Assembly (NCBI GenBank): GCA_944324195.1
Contig: CALUVJ010000004.1
Coordinates: 1 to 54,160, forward strand
Reading direction: 5' to 3'
DNA from: Candidatus Gastranaerophilales bacterium
GTDB lineage: Bacteria; Cyanobacteriota; Vampirovibrionia; Gastranaerophilales; Gastranaerophilaceae
DNA: 54,160 nt
The position numbers and the translations under genes are program-made. Below are positions 36,737-46,901 of the stretch, in pieces. Numbering within the stretch: the first letter of the stretch is position 1; every line of letters begins with the position of its first letter. The notes under the pieces are model-generated. The model was not told where the DNA came from and made no database searches. It saw nothing but the letters and a program-made list of their open reading frames with translations.

Positions 36737-37573
36737 ATGGGTACTATTAAAACAGAGATAAAGACTTCCGGAAAAGGATTAATGAAGAATAAAAACTGCG
36801 AGGTGGTAATTAAGCCTTCGAATAGCGGTCATATTCGTATTTTTTCCAGAGGGGCAAAAACTCCATTTAATGTATGCATTGAAAACCTTTATTCAACAGA
36901 ACACTGTGTAACCTTATGCAGTAAAGAACATAGAACTCTTCTTGGTGATTATAAGTATAAGGTAATGCTCTGCGAACACTTTATAGCAGCTTGCGCAATC
37001 TGCGGAATAGATTCAATTGACGTATATCTTTCAGAAACAGAAATGCCTATATTTGACGGCAGTTCAAAAGTCTGGGTTGATTTGTTTAATCAGGCCGGTA
37101 TAGAGGGCGTAAATAAAGATTTATATACGGTTAGCGAGCCTGTTTACTACCTGAACGGCAAAACAAGTCTTGTTGTTGTTCCGGATAAGGAACTCCGGAT
37201 AACTTATGCAGTAAATTATGACCATCCGGATTTAAGAGAAAGATGGGTTACGATGGACAACAATAATCTTAAAGAGATTATTGAAGCCAGAACTTTCGGG
37301 TTTTATAAGGATTTGAAAAAATTCCAGATGCTCGGGTTCGCAAAGGGCGTAACTATTGATAACACAGTGGGACTTAAGGATGAAGGATATACTACGGAAC
37401 TTCGTTCTAAAGACGAACCTATTAAACATAAAATACTGGATTTATTTGGTGATTTTTATTTAACGGGAGTTTCACCTTTGAATATGAGAGTTCAAATTCT
37501 TGTAAAAGAGGCCGGGCATGCTGTACATACAAAAGTCGCACAAATACTGAAAACAAAACTAGTTAAAATATAG
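36737..37573 (+). CDS. lpxC: UDP-3-O-acyl-N-acetylglucosamine deacetylase
   Basis: 278 aa. Zinc ligands and catalytic residues are visible: CEHFIAA (Glu-His), the ARTFGF threonine, KHKILDLFGD (His and Asp) and AGHAVHTK (His). The N-terminal GxGLHSG motif is diverged to GKGLMKNK, so this is a distant LpxC. It commits UDP-GlcNAc to lipid A synthesis. Located between lpxD and fabZ, as expected for an LPS operon. Confidence 0.93.
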   Translation: MGTIKTEIKTSGKGLMKNKNCEVVIKPSNSGHIRIFSRGAKTPFNVCIENLYSTEHCVTLCSKEHRTLLGDYKYKVMLCEHFIAACAICGIDSIDVYLSETEMPIFDGSSKVWVDLFNQAGIEGVNKDLYTVSEPVYYLNGKTSLVVVPDKELRITYAVNYDHPDLRERWVTMDNNNLKEIIEARTFGFYKDLKKFQMLGFAKGVTIDNTVGLKDEGYTTELRSKDEPIKHKILDLFGDFYLTGVSPLNMRVQILVKEAGHAVHTKVAQILKTKLVKI

Positions 37574-37596
37574 AGAAAATATAAAAGGAGAGATTT

Positions 37597-38076
37597 ATGA
37601 CAGAAGAATTAGGTGTAAAAATAGGTACAACAGATACCGGTGAAGATATTTTATCTTTTGATGTAATGCAAATTATGGAAATGATTCCTCACAGATACCC
37701 GTTTTTGCTTGTAGACAAAATTACTGAATGTGTTCCGGGTAAATACGCTAAAGGGTACAAAAACCTAACTATGAACGAAGCATTTTTCCAGGGACATTTT
37801 CCGGGGAATCCTGTAATGCCCGGAGTTTTGCAGCTGGAAGCATTGGCTCAGTGTTCAGCACCTGTTTTAATGTGCCTTCCTCAATATAAAGGGAAATTAA
37901 CACTTTATGCCGGTGTTGATAATGTAAGATTTAAAAACATAGTAAGACCGGGTGACAGATTTGATATGGTAATTGAGTTGATTAAAGCTAAAGGACCTAT
38001 TTGTAAGAGCCACGGAGTCGGATACGTAGACGGAAAAGTTTGTATTGAAGCAGATATGACAGTTGCTTTAAAATAA
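37597..38076 (+). CDS. fabZ: 3-hydroxyacyl-ACP dehydratase
   Basis: 159 aa. PHRYPFLLVD and QGHFPGNPVMPGVLQLEALA carry the His and Glu of the hot-dog active site. It dehydrates 3-hydroxyacyl-ACP in fatty-acid synthesis and competes with the lipid A acyltransferases for substrate, which explains the linkage to lpxC. Ends the operon with a terminator. AAAGGAG ribosome site. Confidence 0.97.
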   Translation: MTEELGVKIGTTDTGEDILSFDVMQIMEMIPHRYPFLLVDKITECVPGKYAKGYKNLTMNEAFFQGHFPGNPVMPGVLQLEALAQCSAPVLMCLPQYKGKLTLYAGVDNVRFKNIVRPGDRFDMVIELIKAKGPICKSHGVGYVDGKVCIEADMTVALK

Positions 38077-38091
38077 ATAATTTTAACAACT

Positions 38092-38122
38092 AAAAAAGGA
38101 GCTTTTATAAAGCTCCTTTTTT
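38092..38122. terminator. bidirectional terminator fabZ/ispF
   Basis: GGAGCTTT (38098-38105)/AAAGCTCC (38109-38116), loop TAT, with A6 before and T6 after. Serves both converging genes. Confidence 0.93.
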
Positions 38123-38137
38123 AGTATAAATTATAGA

Positions 38138-38632
38138 TTAAGAACCGATTTTTTCAAGCATAACAATAGCCTGTGCTTCTATAGCAAGTTTTTCACCTAC
38201 AGCATCTAATTGTTCTTTTGTTTTTGCCTTAATAGAAATATCCATTGGATCTAAGCCCATATATGGGGCTAAAACAGATTTCATTTGCGGAATGTAAGGC
38301 ATAAGTTTAGGTTCTTGTGCAATAATATTAGTATCAATATTACTAATCCAATATCCTTGTGATTGTACTTTATCACATACTTTTTTTAATAATGTTAAGC
38401 TGTCAGCACCTTTAAATCTATCATCTGTGTCTGGAAATAATGTTCCGATATCGTCCATTGCCAGTGCTCCTAAAAGAGCATCCATTATAGCGTGAACAAG
38501 GACATCCGCATCAGAGTGCCCTTCCAAGCCTTTTTCGCAAGGTATTTTAACCCCGCCGATTATTAAATCTCTGCCTTCTATAAGTTTGTGAATATCGTAA
38601 CCTATACCAATTCTATATTGTTGTTCTGACAT
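38138..38632 (-). CDS. ispF: 2-C-methyl-D-erythritol 2,4-cyclodiphosphate synthase
   Basis: 164 aa. GYDIHKL (metal-binding Asp and His), GHSDADVLVHAIMDALLGA and IKAKTKEQLDAVGE are IspF signatures. It shows that the organism makes isoprenoids by the MEP pathway. Monocistronic here; ispD is not adjacent. Confidence 0.97.
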   Translation of the reverse strand: MSEQQYRIGIGYDIHKLIEGRDLIIGGVKIPCEKGLEGHSDADVLVHAIMDALLGALAMDDIGTLFPDTDDRFKGADSLTLLKKVCDKVQSQGYWISNIDTNIIAQEPKLMPYIPQMKSVLAPYMGLDPMDISIKAKTKEQLDAVGEKLAIEAQAIVMLEKIGS

Positions 38633-38706
38633 GATAGTAACCCTCTTATTAAAACATCCTGTATATATTTATTATACCACATGTATGTTATCTTATAACA
38701 CTTTTC

Positions 38707-38724
38707 TTTACATTTGTTAACAAA
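38707..38724 (+). promoter_or_regulatory. HLR1-like direct repeat before the 38828 gene
   Basis: TTTACA-TT-TG-TTAACA-AA, one mismatch to KTTACAWWNNKTTACAWW. It lies between ispF (minus strand) and the 81-aa gene. A 10-nt direct repeat ATCTTAATAT (38729-38738 and 38739-38748) follows. Confidence 0.5.
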
Positions 38725-38827
38725 ATTTATCTTAATATATCTTAATATAAATATATAAAAAAGGCAATTTTTTAAAATTCATATACTTTATATATGTGTA
38801 AGAGATATTTGAAAGAGAGTAAGAATT

Positions 38828-39073
38828 ATGACAGCAACATACGATGCAATCGAAAGAAATAAAAAACCGGCAGGAGCTTTAGAAATTCCTTCTGACTTTC
38901 AATTCTATTATCTTAAAAAACAAGACAGACAAATGAGATTCAATAACGGCGGCGACCCAATCTATGCTGTATTTGATAAGATTGATAACAGACCTCTTTC
39001 AAAAATTGCAAGAGATTTTTTCAGAGAATTAGCAGATGACTCTATTCGTTTCGTTTCTACATTGATTAAGTAA
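38828..39073 (+). CDS. 81-aa orphan protein
   Basis: MTATYDAIERNKKPAGALEI at the start; KIARDFFRELADDSIRFVST near the C-terminus. Soluble and mixed charge, with no signal peptide. AGAGAG lies upstream. It has an HLR1-like box, as do several other orphan genes of the window. Its last eight bases overlap the end of the converging 39066 gene. Function not recognised. Confidence 0.75.
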   Translation: MTATYDAIERNKKPAGALEIPSDFQFYYLKKQDRQMRFNNGGDPIYAVFDKIDNRPLSKIARDFFRELADDSIRFVSTLIK

Positions 39074-39638
39074 GCTTAAAATCTTCTGCAAGCCATTCAA
39101 TCAAAGCTTTATCTTCTCCAAAGAAGATATCAAATTGCTTTTCAGCCTTTGGACTGCGTAAAACTTTCCTGCTAATGTTATAGGCAACAGGTTCGGATGT
39201 TTCACCTTTATTGCCGGAAATTGTATGAGTTTCAGTATCGTATACATTAGAGTAATTCAGATTCAGATTTACGCAAAATGGGATTTTTTTATGATCTTTT
39301 TCATCATATGAAATTAAACCGAAAGTTCTGCATATTATCCCGCGAGCATTATAAACCGCGCATATATTATCAACTAAAAAAGGGCATTCATACATTTTTT
39401 CTCTGGATTTTTTTAAAAGCTGTTGAATATTTTCAGTTACTTTCTCTTTTAATTCAGGTTCAAGATTATTATAATAAAGCATTATACAAACATACTCCAG
39501 CTCAGATAATGGGTATTCGCCCTCTCTGCAGCAGTAAGCACACCCCTTCTTGCATTTTATAAACTCTTTTTGGGCTTCAAACATTCTGGCAAGTTTTTTA
39601 TCCAGAAATTCTAAATATTCCCTATATCGCGTTATCAT
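39066..39638 (-). CDS. YkgJ-family cysteine-cluster protein
   Basis: 190 aa. KGCAYCCREGEYPLSELE, CPFLVDNICAVYNAR and IICRTFG show the Cys pattern of the YkgJ/UPF0153 zinc- or iron-sulfur-binding family. Function of the family is unclear. Last gene of an operon nrnA-yihY-ykgJ in which each gene overlaps the next. Confidence 0.82.
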   Translation of the reverse strand: MITRYREYLEFLDKKLARMFEAQKEFIKCKKGCAYCCREGEYPLSELEYVCIMLYYNNLEPELKEKVTENIQQLLKKSREKMYECPFLVDNICAVYNARGIICRTFGLISYDEKDHKKIPFCVNLNLNYSNVYDTETHTISGNKGETSEPVAYNISRKVLRSPKAEKQFDIFFGEDKALIEWLAEDFKLT

Positions 39639-40515
39639 GATTTTTCATCCTGTCTCTTCGAGCTTTTATTTCTTCACGTCTTTCCAGTTTTTCGTAAAGT
39701 TGAAAATTAATCTCTCCGCCGATTAATATTAATATTGAAGTATAATACAGCCACATCATCATAACCGCAAATCCGGCAACAGTTCCGTATACAAAATTGT
39801 ATGTGTGTAAATTGTTGATATAAACAGAAAACAGCCAAGAACCAAGCAGCCAGGATATACAGAAAAATATAGAACCCGGAAACGCACTGTGCCGTCTTAG
39901 TTTCTCATTTCCGCTTAAGTCAGGCAGTATGTAATAACTCAAATATGCCATTATAAACAGTGTTAAAAAAGCAATCGGCCAGCGGACAAATAGCATTATG
40001 TTTGCCAGATGCTGCGTCATACCAATATAAGCTACCAAGAATTTCATGATGACCTTACCAAAAACAATTAATGTAATGCTTAAAAATAGCACAAGAGTAT
40101 TTACAAAAACCATAATAAGAGCAAGGAGTCTTGAATACAAAAAGCTTCTGGTTTCTTTTACTTTGTATGCTCTGTTAAGCCCTTTTGCAACAATTGCTAC
40201 AGTGTTTGTTGAAAGAAAGAGAGTAATAAGAAAACCTAAAACAGCTACCAAGCCGCCTTTTTTAAAAAAGAAAACCTCGTTCAATACAGTATTTACCACA
40301 TTCATTACATCAGTAGGCATAATACTTTGCATAAAAATAAAAATAGGCTGCATAAAGTACTGCTTGCCAATATAGCCGAAAAGCGCGGTTAAAAACAAAA
40401 TAAAAGGACATATTCCAATACATAGCATAAATCCCATTTCTGATGCCATGCCAAAATAGTCATGTTCAATAACTGAATTTATTATACTTTTTAGTGTTTT
40501 AAATTTATATTTCAC
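39622..40515 (-). CDS. YihY/BrkB family inner-membrane protein
   Basis: 297 aa with about six membrane helices. The YihY pattern is clear: EMGFMLCIGICPFILFLTAL, LITLFLSTNTVAIVAKGLN, the YILPDLSG segment and a conserved C-terminal IYFY-like end (YNFVYGTVAGFAVMMMWLYY). It overlaps nrnA by 4 bases and the ykgJ-like gene by 17. Often annotated as ribonuclease BN, which is not supported for this family. Confidence 0.87.
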   Translation of the reverse strand: MKYKFKTLKSIINSVIEHDYFGMASEMGFMLCIGICPFILFLTALFGYIGKQYFMQPIFIFMQSIMPTDVMNVVNTVLNEVFFFKKGGLVAVLGFLITLFLSTNTVAIVAKGLNRAYKVKETRSFLYSRLLALIMVFVNTLVLFLSITLIVFGKVIMKFLVAYIGMTQHLANIMLFVRWPIAFLTLFIMAYLSYYILPDLSGNEKLRRHSAFPGSIFFCISWLLGSWLFSVYINNLHTYNFVYGTVAGFAVMMMWLYYTSILILIGGEINFQLYEKLERREEIKARRDRMKNHDNAI

Positions 40516-41459
40516 AACTTAATTTCTTTCAGTAACTTATCAACGGCTTCATTTATGCCTGCTTTAACGGTACAACCTGCGGCAAATGTATGTCCGCCGC
40601 CACCAAATTTTGAGCAAATTGATGCTACATCAATACATTTACTTCTCATAGAAATTTTAGTCAGTTTACTGTCGACTTCTTTTGCAACAAAAGAGACTTC
40701 GGTTGTTTCAATTGCTCTGAGGGTTTCTGCAATACCGTCCGTATAATCATCTCCGGCGGAAAATTTTTCTAAATCTTTTTTATACACAGTGGTGTATGCT
40801 ATTTTGTTATCGTTTAAAAAAACTGCTTTATTAACGCAATAGTTTTGGAACATTACAAAATTTTTTGTTTTAGTTTCATAGCACATTTTGTAAATATAAT
40901 TAGGATTAGCTCCTGAATCTACTAAGTCAGCAGCAGCTCTTAAGGTTTTAGCCGACGTATTTTCAAACCGAAAATTTCCTGTATCTGTCATTATCGCCGT
41001 ATATAATGCTATTGCAGAGTCTTTATCTATTTCCCATCCTTCTTTTTTGAATATATCAAATAATACTTCTCCGCAGGAACTGGCTTGCGGGTCTATAATT
41101 TGGTAGTTTCCAAATCCGGGATTTGTTTTGTGGTGGTCAATATTGATTGTACATTTAGCTTTATCGAATAAAATTTTAGAGTCCATTACCCTGTCAATAG
41201 CAGCAACATCGAGAGTTATAACAAGATCATAAACGAGCGACTTGTCAAAATATCTCTGTGAGAGATTAATATTTGGTATAAATTTGTAATTAAATGGTAC
41301 ATTAGAAACTACGCTCATATCCGCTTTTTTCTTAAATCTATGATATATCATACTGTACATGGCACACATAGAACCGAGCGTATCGCCGTCAGGATTCATG
41401 TGTGACAAAAGTAGTATCTTATTGGAAGATTTTATGATATCATTTAAGTTACAATCCAT
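40512..41459 (-). CDS. nrnA: bifunctional oligoribonuclease/PAP phosphatase
   Basis: 315 aa DHH/DHHA1 protein. SHMNPDGDTLGS, the IDHHKT motif, TDTGNFRF and the C-terminal GGGGHTFAAGC nucleotide-binding loop are all intact. It degrades short oligonucleotides and pAp. First gene of the three-gene minus-strand operon. The 21 bases to dciA on the other strand form a divergent promoter. Confidence 0.92.
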   Translation of the reverse strand: MDCNLNDIIKSSNKILLLSHMNPDGDTLGSMCAMYSMIYHRFKKKADMSVVSNVPFNYKFIPNINLSQRYFDKSLVYDLVITLDVAAIDRVMDSKILFDKAKCTINIDHHKTNPGFGNYQIIDPQASSCGEVLFDIFKKEGWEIDKDSAIALYTAIMTDTGNFRFENTSAKTLRAAADLVDSGANPNYIYKMCYETKTKNFVMFQNYCVNKAVFLNDNKIAYTTVYKKDLEKFSAGDDYTDGIAETLRAIETTEVSFVAKEVDSKLTKISMRSKCIDVASICSKFGGGGHTFAAGCTVKAGINEAVDKLLKEIKL

Positions 41460-41480
41460 AACAAAATAATAGCATAAACA

Positions 41481-41810
41481 ATGAAAAAAATTCTTTATAC
41501 AGATTTTGAAGGGGTAGATTCAGTAATAAGTACAATGATGGATAATCCGCAGCTCAAAAAAGCTATTACGCGGACTAACCTTAACAGTTTTTGGGATAAA
41601 ATTTTGCCTGCCAAATTTAAGGGACGTTCAAAACCTTATTCTATGCTTCCCGGCTATGTTATGGTAATTGCATGTGAAAATCCAATTATTGCACAGGAGC
41701 TTTCACTGCACAAAATCATCTTACTTAAAAAATTTGAACCTTATGCAAAGTCTTTGAAAATGAAAGTTTTAGATTTTAAGTTTGACCCTAAAAAATGGAT
41801 TTTAGATTAA
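41481..41810 (+). CDS. dciA: DciA-like DUF721 helicase-loader protein
   Basis: 109 aa. The core W-x-x-I-L-P and VIACENPIIAQELSLHKIILL fit the DUF721/DciA pattern, in which DciA loads DnaB in bacteria without DnaC. No Shine-Dalgarno before ATG 41481; the transcript may be leaderless. The stop overlaps the end of the minus-strand 41807 gene by 4 bases. Confidence 0.75.
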   Translation: MKKILYTDFEGVDSVISTMMDNPQLKKAITRTNLNSFWDKILPAKFKGRSKPYSMLPGYVMVIACENPIIAQELSLHKIILLKKFEPYAKSLKMKVLDFKFDPKKWILD

Positions 41811-43312
41811 TCCTTTTGATTTTCCCTGCAGATATTGATGCATTCTTCTATAGAATATTTGTACTTGCCATCAGGCAATTTTTCCTGGGAAAGCTCTATA
41901 AACGGCCGTACATACTTTCCGTCTATATAGGTAAAATAAGAAGTGACGTCATCATTAGCTATAATTTTTACTATTTCATCAGAGCTATACTGGCGTCCGG
42001 ATGATTTTAAGTAAGTGTTTAATGTCCAATTCAATCCGTATTTTTTGTTTTTTAGCAGATTTATGCATTGCTCCGGTGAAAATAAAGGTTTCCCATTTCT
42101 GTTATATTTTGCCAGGTAAGAAATTCTGTCAGTATAAAAGTAAGAATCTAGCTCACTTAAAACTTTACAGTATTCTTTTTCGCTGAAAACAGGCATTAAA
42201 TTACTATAACGTGCATTTATGATGTGTTTTGCCTTTGGCGGATGTGTATATATATTTTTTGCAATATTATCCCTCATTTCATCAGGAATAATTTCGCCGT
42301 TTTCCAATACAAGAGGGATTTGCGTATTAACAGAAGTATATACTTTATCAAAAAACTTATCAGCATCAACCCAACCGGCTCTTTTATTGTAAATATCCAA
42401 TATTGCTTGTTTTTTTCTTAATTCTTCCGCTTTCTTTTCGGCTTTTTCTTTAGCTTTTTCCTCGGCAAGTTTTTTAGCTGCTTCTTCAGCCTTCATTTGT
42501 GCCAGAAGTTTTTTTTCATCTCTAATTGTGCTTCTTATTTCTAAGTCTTTTCGTGCAATAGCTTCAGGCGTAAGCTTTTCTTGCTCTATAATCTCTTTTA
42601 TTGTGTTAATAAGTGTTTTTCCGTAATTTTTTTCGGTATTATTTAAATTTATTTCCATGGCTTCTTCAATTAAATAAGGTCTTTTATTTATTTCGTCGCC
42701 CATTTTTAATATTAGATTTTTGCAATCCTGAGCACTCAAAGCTTTGCAATGCAGTATCGCATCAAAAGCGTTCTCATTTGTTTTCAATATTTTAGAGTTT
42801 TTCATTAAAATTATGCAATCATTACTGTTAAATCTCGGTTTATTATCTTCATCTTTTGCATCTAAAATTTTTTTAAATATTTCTCTGTGTTTGAATATAT
42901 TTCCGCCAGTCTCCAGAAATATTGCTATAGATTCGTCGGCATTAAACCGGTAGGAACTGTCATCATTTTTGGCATAAATAATCTGGGAAAATCCTATAGG
43001 ATTAGCCTTAATATCTTCAGCATGGTGCAAGATTTCATATTTTTCTTCCTCGGAAAAACGATTAAGGGAAACTTTTAAATCATTTTTTGCCAAATACTTA
43101 TTCTCATTTGCGTAATATTCATTAATAATTTGTGCCGGATCTTTAATCTCTTTTTCAGCCTCAATAAACAATGCGCTTGCCGGCAGTGAAAAGCCCAGTT
43201 TTAATGTGCTAGAAATAAGTTTTTCTTTTTTACCGTTAAAAGCAATATTGTTTCTTCCTGGAGTTGTTATTTTTATATCAGTTCTGTAAGAAGGGATTTG
43301 GCTTATTTTCAT
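41807..43312 (-). CDS. orphan protein with repeated FxxxECIxLLK motif and coiled coil
   Basis: 501 aa. Short N-terminal leader with RNNIAFNGKKE. Residues ~130-170 and 410-500 repeat a ~14-residue unit: RFNADESIAIFLE, RFNSNDCIILMKN, LFSPEQCINLLKN, YSSDEIVKIIAN, YSIEECINICREN. A Lys/Glu/Ala-rich coiled coil lies near residues 265-305 (EEAAKKLAEEKAKEKAEKKA). No enzyme motif and no canonical signal peptide. Probably a structural or interaction protein. The start is ATG 43312 with a weak ribosome site. Family not recognised. Confidence 0.75.
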   Translation of the reverse strand: MKISQIPSYRTDIKITTPGRNNIAFNGKKEKLISSTLKLGFSLPASALFIEAEKEIKDPAQIINEYYANENKYLAKNDLKVSLNRFSEEEKYEILHHAEDIKANPIGFSQIIYAKNDDSSYRFNADESIAIFLETGGNIFKHREIFKKILDAKDEDNKPRFNSNDCIILMKNSKILKTNENAFDAILHCKALSAQDCKNLILKMGDEINKRPYLIEEAMEINLNNTEKNYGKTLINTIKEIIEQEKLTPEAIARKDLEIRSTIRDEKKLLAQMKAEEAAKKLAEEKAKEKAEKKAEELRKKQAILDIYNKRAGWVDADKFFDKVYTSVNTQIPLVLENGEIIPDEMRDNIAKNIYTHPPKAKHIINARYSNLMPVFSEKEYCKVLSELDSYFYTDRISYLAKYNRNGKPLFSPEQCINLLKNKKYGLNWTLNTYLKSSGRQYSSDEIVKIIANDDVTSYFTYIDGKYVRPFIELSQEKLPDGKYKYSIEECINICRENQKD

Positions 43313-43470
43313 TATTATTCCTTTTTATTTTTCTACAAATAGTTTAAAACCCCAAAATAGTTTTTTTGCGGATAAAGTAATAAATATTTACATTTGCAAT
43401 TTTGCTCCGTACGCTAATTCTTTCTTTTTAAATGTTTATGTTATTATATATGTAATTGGAGAGGATAATT

Positions 43471-46116
43471 ATGATAAATTTTTTATTAAAGCTGCTTGGC
43501 GACCCAAACGAGAAAAAAGTAAAAAAAATATCTGGAATCATTGATCATATAAATGCTCTTGAACCGGAATTTGAAAAACTGTCTGATGAAGAGTTAAGAG
43601 CAAAAACGGATGAATTTAAAGCTATATTGGCAAAACGCCCGACTTCTGATAACGAGAAAGCTGACAGAATTTTAGAAAAAGAAGCTCTGGATAAAATATT
43701 ACCGGAAGCTTTTGCAACTGTAAGGGAAGCCGGAAAAAGAGTTTTGAATATGCGTCATTTTGATGTTCAGCTAATTGGCGGATATTTTCTTCATAACGGA
43801 CATATTGCGGAGATGAGAACCGGTGAAGGAAAAACCCTTGTTGCAACACTTGCGGCATATTTGAATGCGCTTACCGGTAAAGGTGTCCATGTTGTAACTG
43901 TTAATGATTACCTTGCAAAGAGAGACAGTGAATGGATGGGGCAGATTTATAAGTTTTTGGGGCTTAGTGTAGGGGTTATCCTTTCAAATCAACATGATGC
44001 GGACGAGTTCAACAGAAAAAGAGCTGCTTATGCTTGTGATATAACTTATGGTACAAATAATGAATTCGGTTTTGATTATCTGAGAGACAATATGGCTGCT
44101 TCTAAAGAAATGCTTGTACAGAAACCGTTTAATTATGCAATCATTGATGAAGTTGACAGTATTTTGATAGATGAAGCAAGAACCCCGCTTATTATCAGCG
44201 GCAGAGTAGAAAAATCGGCCGATACATATACTTTAATGGCGAAAGTTGCTCCGCAGCTTGAAAAAAACAAAGATTATGAAGTCGATGAAAAGAACAAAAA
44301 TGTTATTTTGACTGAGGACGGTATAGACAGGGCACAAGAAATTATCGGATGTAAAGATTTATTTGATATTAATAATCAGTATGCACACGACTTGTTAAAT
44401 GCTTTAAAAGCTAAAGAGTTATTTATTAAAGATACTGACTATGTCGTAAAAGACGGTGAAATTATGATAGTTGACGAGTTTACCGGACGTTTAATGCCGG
44501 GCAGACGTTGGTCTGACGGGCTTCATCAAGCAATTGAGGCAAAAGAGGGAGTACAAATTCAGGATGAAACTCAGACTTTAGCAAGCATCACTTTCCAAAA
44601 TCTATTCAGACTTTATCCGAAATTGTCAGGAATGACAGGTACTGCAATGACAGAAGAAGCTGAATTTGGTAAAATTTATAATCTCGAAGTTACTGTGATT
44701 CCGACTAATAAACCTGATATTAGGATAAATTATCCTGACGTAATTTATAAAACCGAGAAGGCAAAATATAATGCTGTTGTAAACGATATAATTGAGCAAA
44801 ATAAATCCGGGCGTCCTGTTCTGGTAGGTACGGTGAGCATTGAAAAATCCGAATATATATCTTCACTTTTGAGTAAAAAAGGTATAAAACATAATGTTTT
44901 AAATGCAAAACAGCACGAAAGAGAAGCTTATATTATTGCTCAGGCAGGGCGTATTGGCGCAGTAACTATTGCAACAAACATGGCCGGCCGCGGTACAGAT
45001 ATTCTTTTGGGCGGTAATGCAGAATTTATGGCTAAGGAAGAATTGGAAAAACATAATATAACTTCTGATAATCCTAAATATGAAGAATTAAAAGATGCAG
45101 CACTCAAATCTGCAAGGGAAATTACTGAACGAGAGCATGCTAAAGTCGTAGAACTTGGTGGGCTTCACGTAATAGGTACTGAAAGACATGAGTCCAGAAG
45201 AATTGATAACCAGCTTAGAGGTCGTGCCGCTCGTCAGGGAGATCCGGGTTCTACCAGATTTTTCTTGTCATTAGAAGATAATTTGATGCGCATATTTGGA
45301 GGAGATAAAATTACTGGGCTGATGAATATGCTTAATGTCGAAGAAGATATGGCAATAGAATCTTCACTTATTTCCCGTCAAATTCAATCGGCACAGAAAA
45401 AAGTTGAAACGTACCATTTTGATATCAGAAAAAGTGTACTTCAATATGACGACGTCATGAATATTCAAAGGGAAAAGTTCTATGCACAAAGACGTAAAGT
45501 GCTTGAAGGCAAGGATTTGAGAAGCGATATTGAATATATGATTGATAAAGAAATTGACAGGCTTCTAAAGAGTTATATCACTCCGGAAATGAATCCTGAA
45601 GAATATATTCAAGAAGATTTGAAAACACTAATAAAAGAACTTCATTCAAATATTCCGCAGCTTTCATATATAACGGTAGATGACATAAAAAATCTGCGAT
45701 ATAACAGGATATATGATTCATTACAAGAGGCTGCTCAAAAAGCTTATAAAGAGCATGAAGAAGAAATTATCGGCTTTTATAATTCAATTTCAGAACAGTA
45801 TGACCCGTCTTTTCAAAAGCAGGAATTATTTTCCGAGAATAATATAATGCGAACTTTAGAAAGGGATATTCTCCTAAGAGTTGTAGACAATCAGTGGATA
45901 GATCACCTTCATAATATTGACATGTTAAAAGATGGCATAGGCTTGCGTGCATACGGGCAAAAGGATCCGCTTATAGAGTATAAAAAAGAAGCTTATGACT
46001 TGTTCAATAAAATGATGTTTGAAATACAGAGTAATACGGTTAAATATTTGTTCAGGGCAAAATTTGGAATCCAGTTTGTATCTGACGGAGATATAAATAC
46101 TATAGAGCAAAGTTAG
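43471..46116 (+). CDS. secA: preprotein translocase ATPase
   Basis: 881 aa from ATG 43471, since GGAGAGG (43458-43464) precedes it. MRTGEGKT (~residues 115-122) is Walker [21 protein letters not shown] the DEAD-like region, NMAGRGTDI and [14 protein letters not shown] motifs V/VI. The C-terminus ends in [16 protein letters not shown] without the Cys-rich SecB-binding tail of many SecA proteins. Drives Sec-dependent export. Four-base convergent overlap with the HAD gene. Confidence 0.98.
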   Translation: MINFLLKLLGDPNEKKVKKISGIIDHINALEPEFEKLSDEELRAKTDEFKAILAKRPTSDNEKADRILEKEALDKILPEAFATVREAGKRVLNMRHFDVQLIGGYFLHNGHIAEMRTGEGKTLVATLAAYLNALTGKGVHVVTVNDYLAKRDSEWMGQIYKFLGLSVGVILSNQHDADEFNRKRAAYACDITYGTNNEFGFDYLRDNMAASKEMLVQKPFNYAIIDEVDSILIDEARTPLIISGRVEKSADTYTLMAKVAPQLEKNKDYEVDEKNKNVILTEDGIDRAQEIIGCKDLFDINNQYAHDLLNALKAKELFIKDTDYVVKDGEIMIVDEFTGRLMPGRRWSDGLHQAIEAKEGVQIQDETQTLASITFQNLFRLYPKLSGMTGTAMTEEAEFGKIYNLEVTVIPTNKPDIRINYPDVIYKTEKAKYNAVVNDIIEQNKSGRPVLVGTVSIEKSEYISSLLSKKGIKHNVLNAKQHEREAYIIAQAGRIGAVTIATNMAGRGTDILLGGNAEFMAKEELEKHNITSDNPKYEELKDAALKSAREITEREHAKVVELGGLHVIGTERHESRRIDNQLRGRAARQGDPGSTRFFLSLEDNLMRIFGGDKITGLMNMLNVEEDMAIESSLISRQIQSAQKKVETYHFDIRKSVLQYDDVMNIQREKFYAQRRKVLEGKDLRSDIEYMIDKEIDRLLKSYITPEMNPEEYIQEDLKTLIKELHSNIPQLSYITVDDIKNLRYNRIYDSLQEAAQKAYKEHEEEIIGFYNSISEQYDPSFQKQELFSENNIMRTLERDILLRVVDNQWIDHLHNIDMLKDGIGLRAYGQKDPLIEYKKEAYDLFNKMMFEIQSNTVKYLFRAKFGIQFVSDGDINTIEQS

Positions 46117-46901
46117 ATATTACAAAATTTCTCCATTGCCTTTACAAATCCGTCATTAAAAACAGTGTCGGTTGTATAATTAGCAACTTTTTTTAATTCC
46201 TCCGTTGCGTTCCCCATTGCAACGCGGATTCCTCCTGCTTTTAAAAGCGCAATGTCGTTATTTTGGTCCCCGATAGTCAAAGTTTCTTCTTCTTTTATTC
46301 CCCAGTAGTTCTGCAAAAATTGAACCGCGCAGTATTTTGAAGCTTCTTTGTTGGAAAATTCAAGAAAATAAGGTGTTGATTTTACTATATAAAGCTCCGG
46401 AAAAATCTCCGGCAGCTTTTTTTCAAACCTGTCAATCTTTTCGGGATTGTTATAATCTATTGCAAGTAATTTATTAACCTTGTCCTTTTTTATATCTTTA
46501 AAAGAACAAATTTCATAATGCGTATGTAAATTGTTGCAATAACGCTCAATTTCATAACACTTTTTTTCAGAATACAAAATATCATCATTATAAAGATTAA
46601 TATGAATATTTTCCGCCCTTGCCCAGTCTAAAATTTTCTCCGTCTGCTCAGGAGTCAGACATCTTTCATAAAGTGTTTCATTATGATGTTTAATCAATCC
46701 GCCCTGATAAGATACTACAGGAGTATCAAGTCCCAAATCTTCCGCTATTAAAGAGGCTGCCGCGTTCATTCTGCCTGTTACAAGAACGACTTTAATACCT
46801 TTATTGCATAATTTTCGTACACAATGGTTTACCCCCTCGGTAAAATTCCCCTCCGGAATCAAAAGTGTTCCGTCAATATCAGTTGCTACAAGTTTTATCA
46901 T
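46113..46901 (-). CDS. Cof-type HAD hydrolase
   Basis: 262 aa. DIDGTLL is the HAD nucleophile motif, VTGRMNAAA motif II and [16 protein letters not shown] with VAMGNA motifs III/IV, matching the Cof/YidA subfamily of sugar- or cofactor-phosphate phosphatases. A long C2 cap is inserted after ~residue 85. Overlaps the TolC-like gene start/stop by 4 bases (same operon). Substrate cannot be assigned. Confidence 0.92.
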   Translation of the reverse strand: MIKLVATDIDGTLLIPEGNFTEGVNHCVRKLCNKGIKVVLVTGRMNAAASLIAEDLGLDTPVVSYQGGLIKHHNETLYERCLTPEQTEKILDWARAENIHINLYNDDILYSEKKCYEIERYCNNLHTHYEICSFKDIKKDKVNKLLAIDYNNPEKIDRFEKKLPEIFPELYIVKSTPYFLEFSNKEASKYCAVQFLQNYWGIKEEETLTIGDQNNDIALLKAGGIRVAMGNATEELKKVANYTTDTVFNDGFVKAMEKFCNI

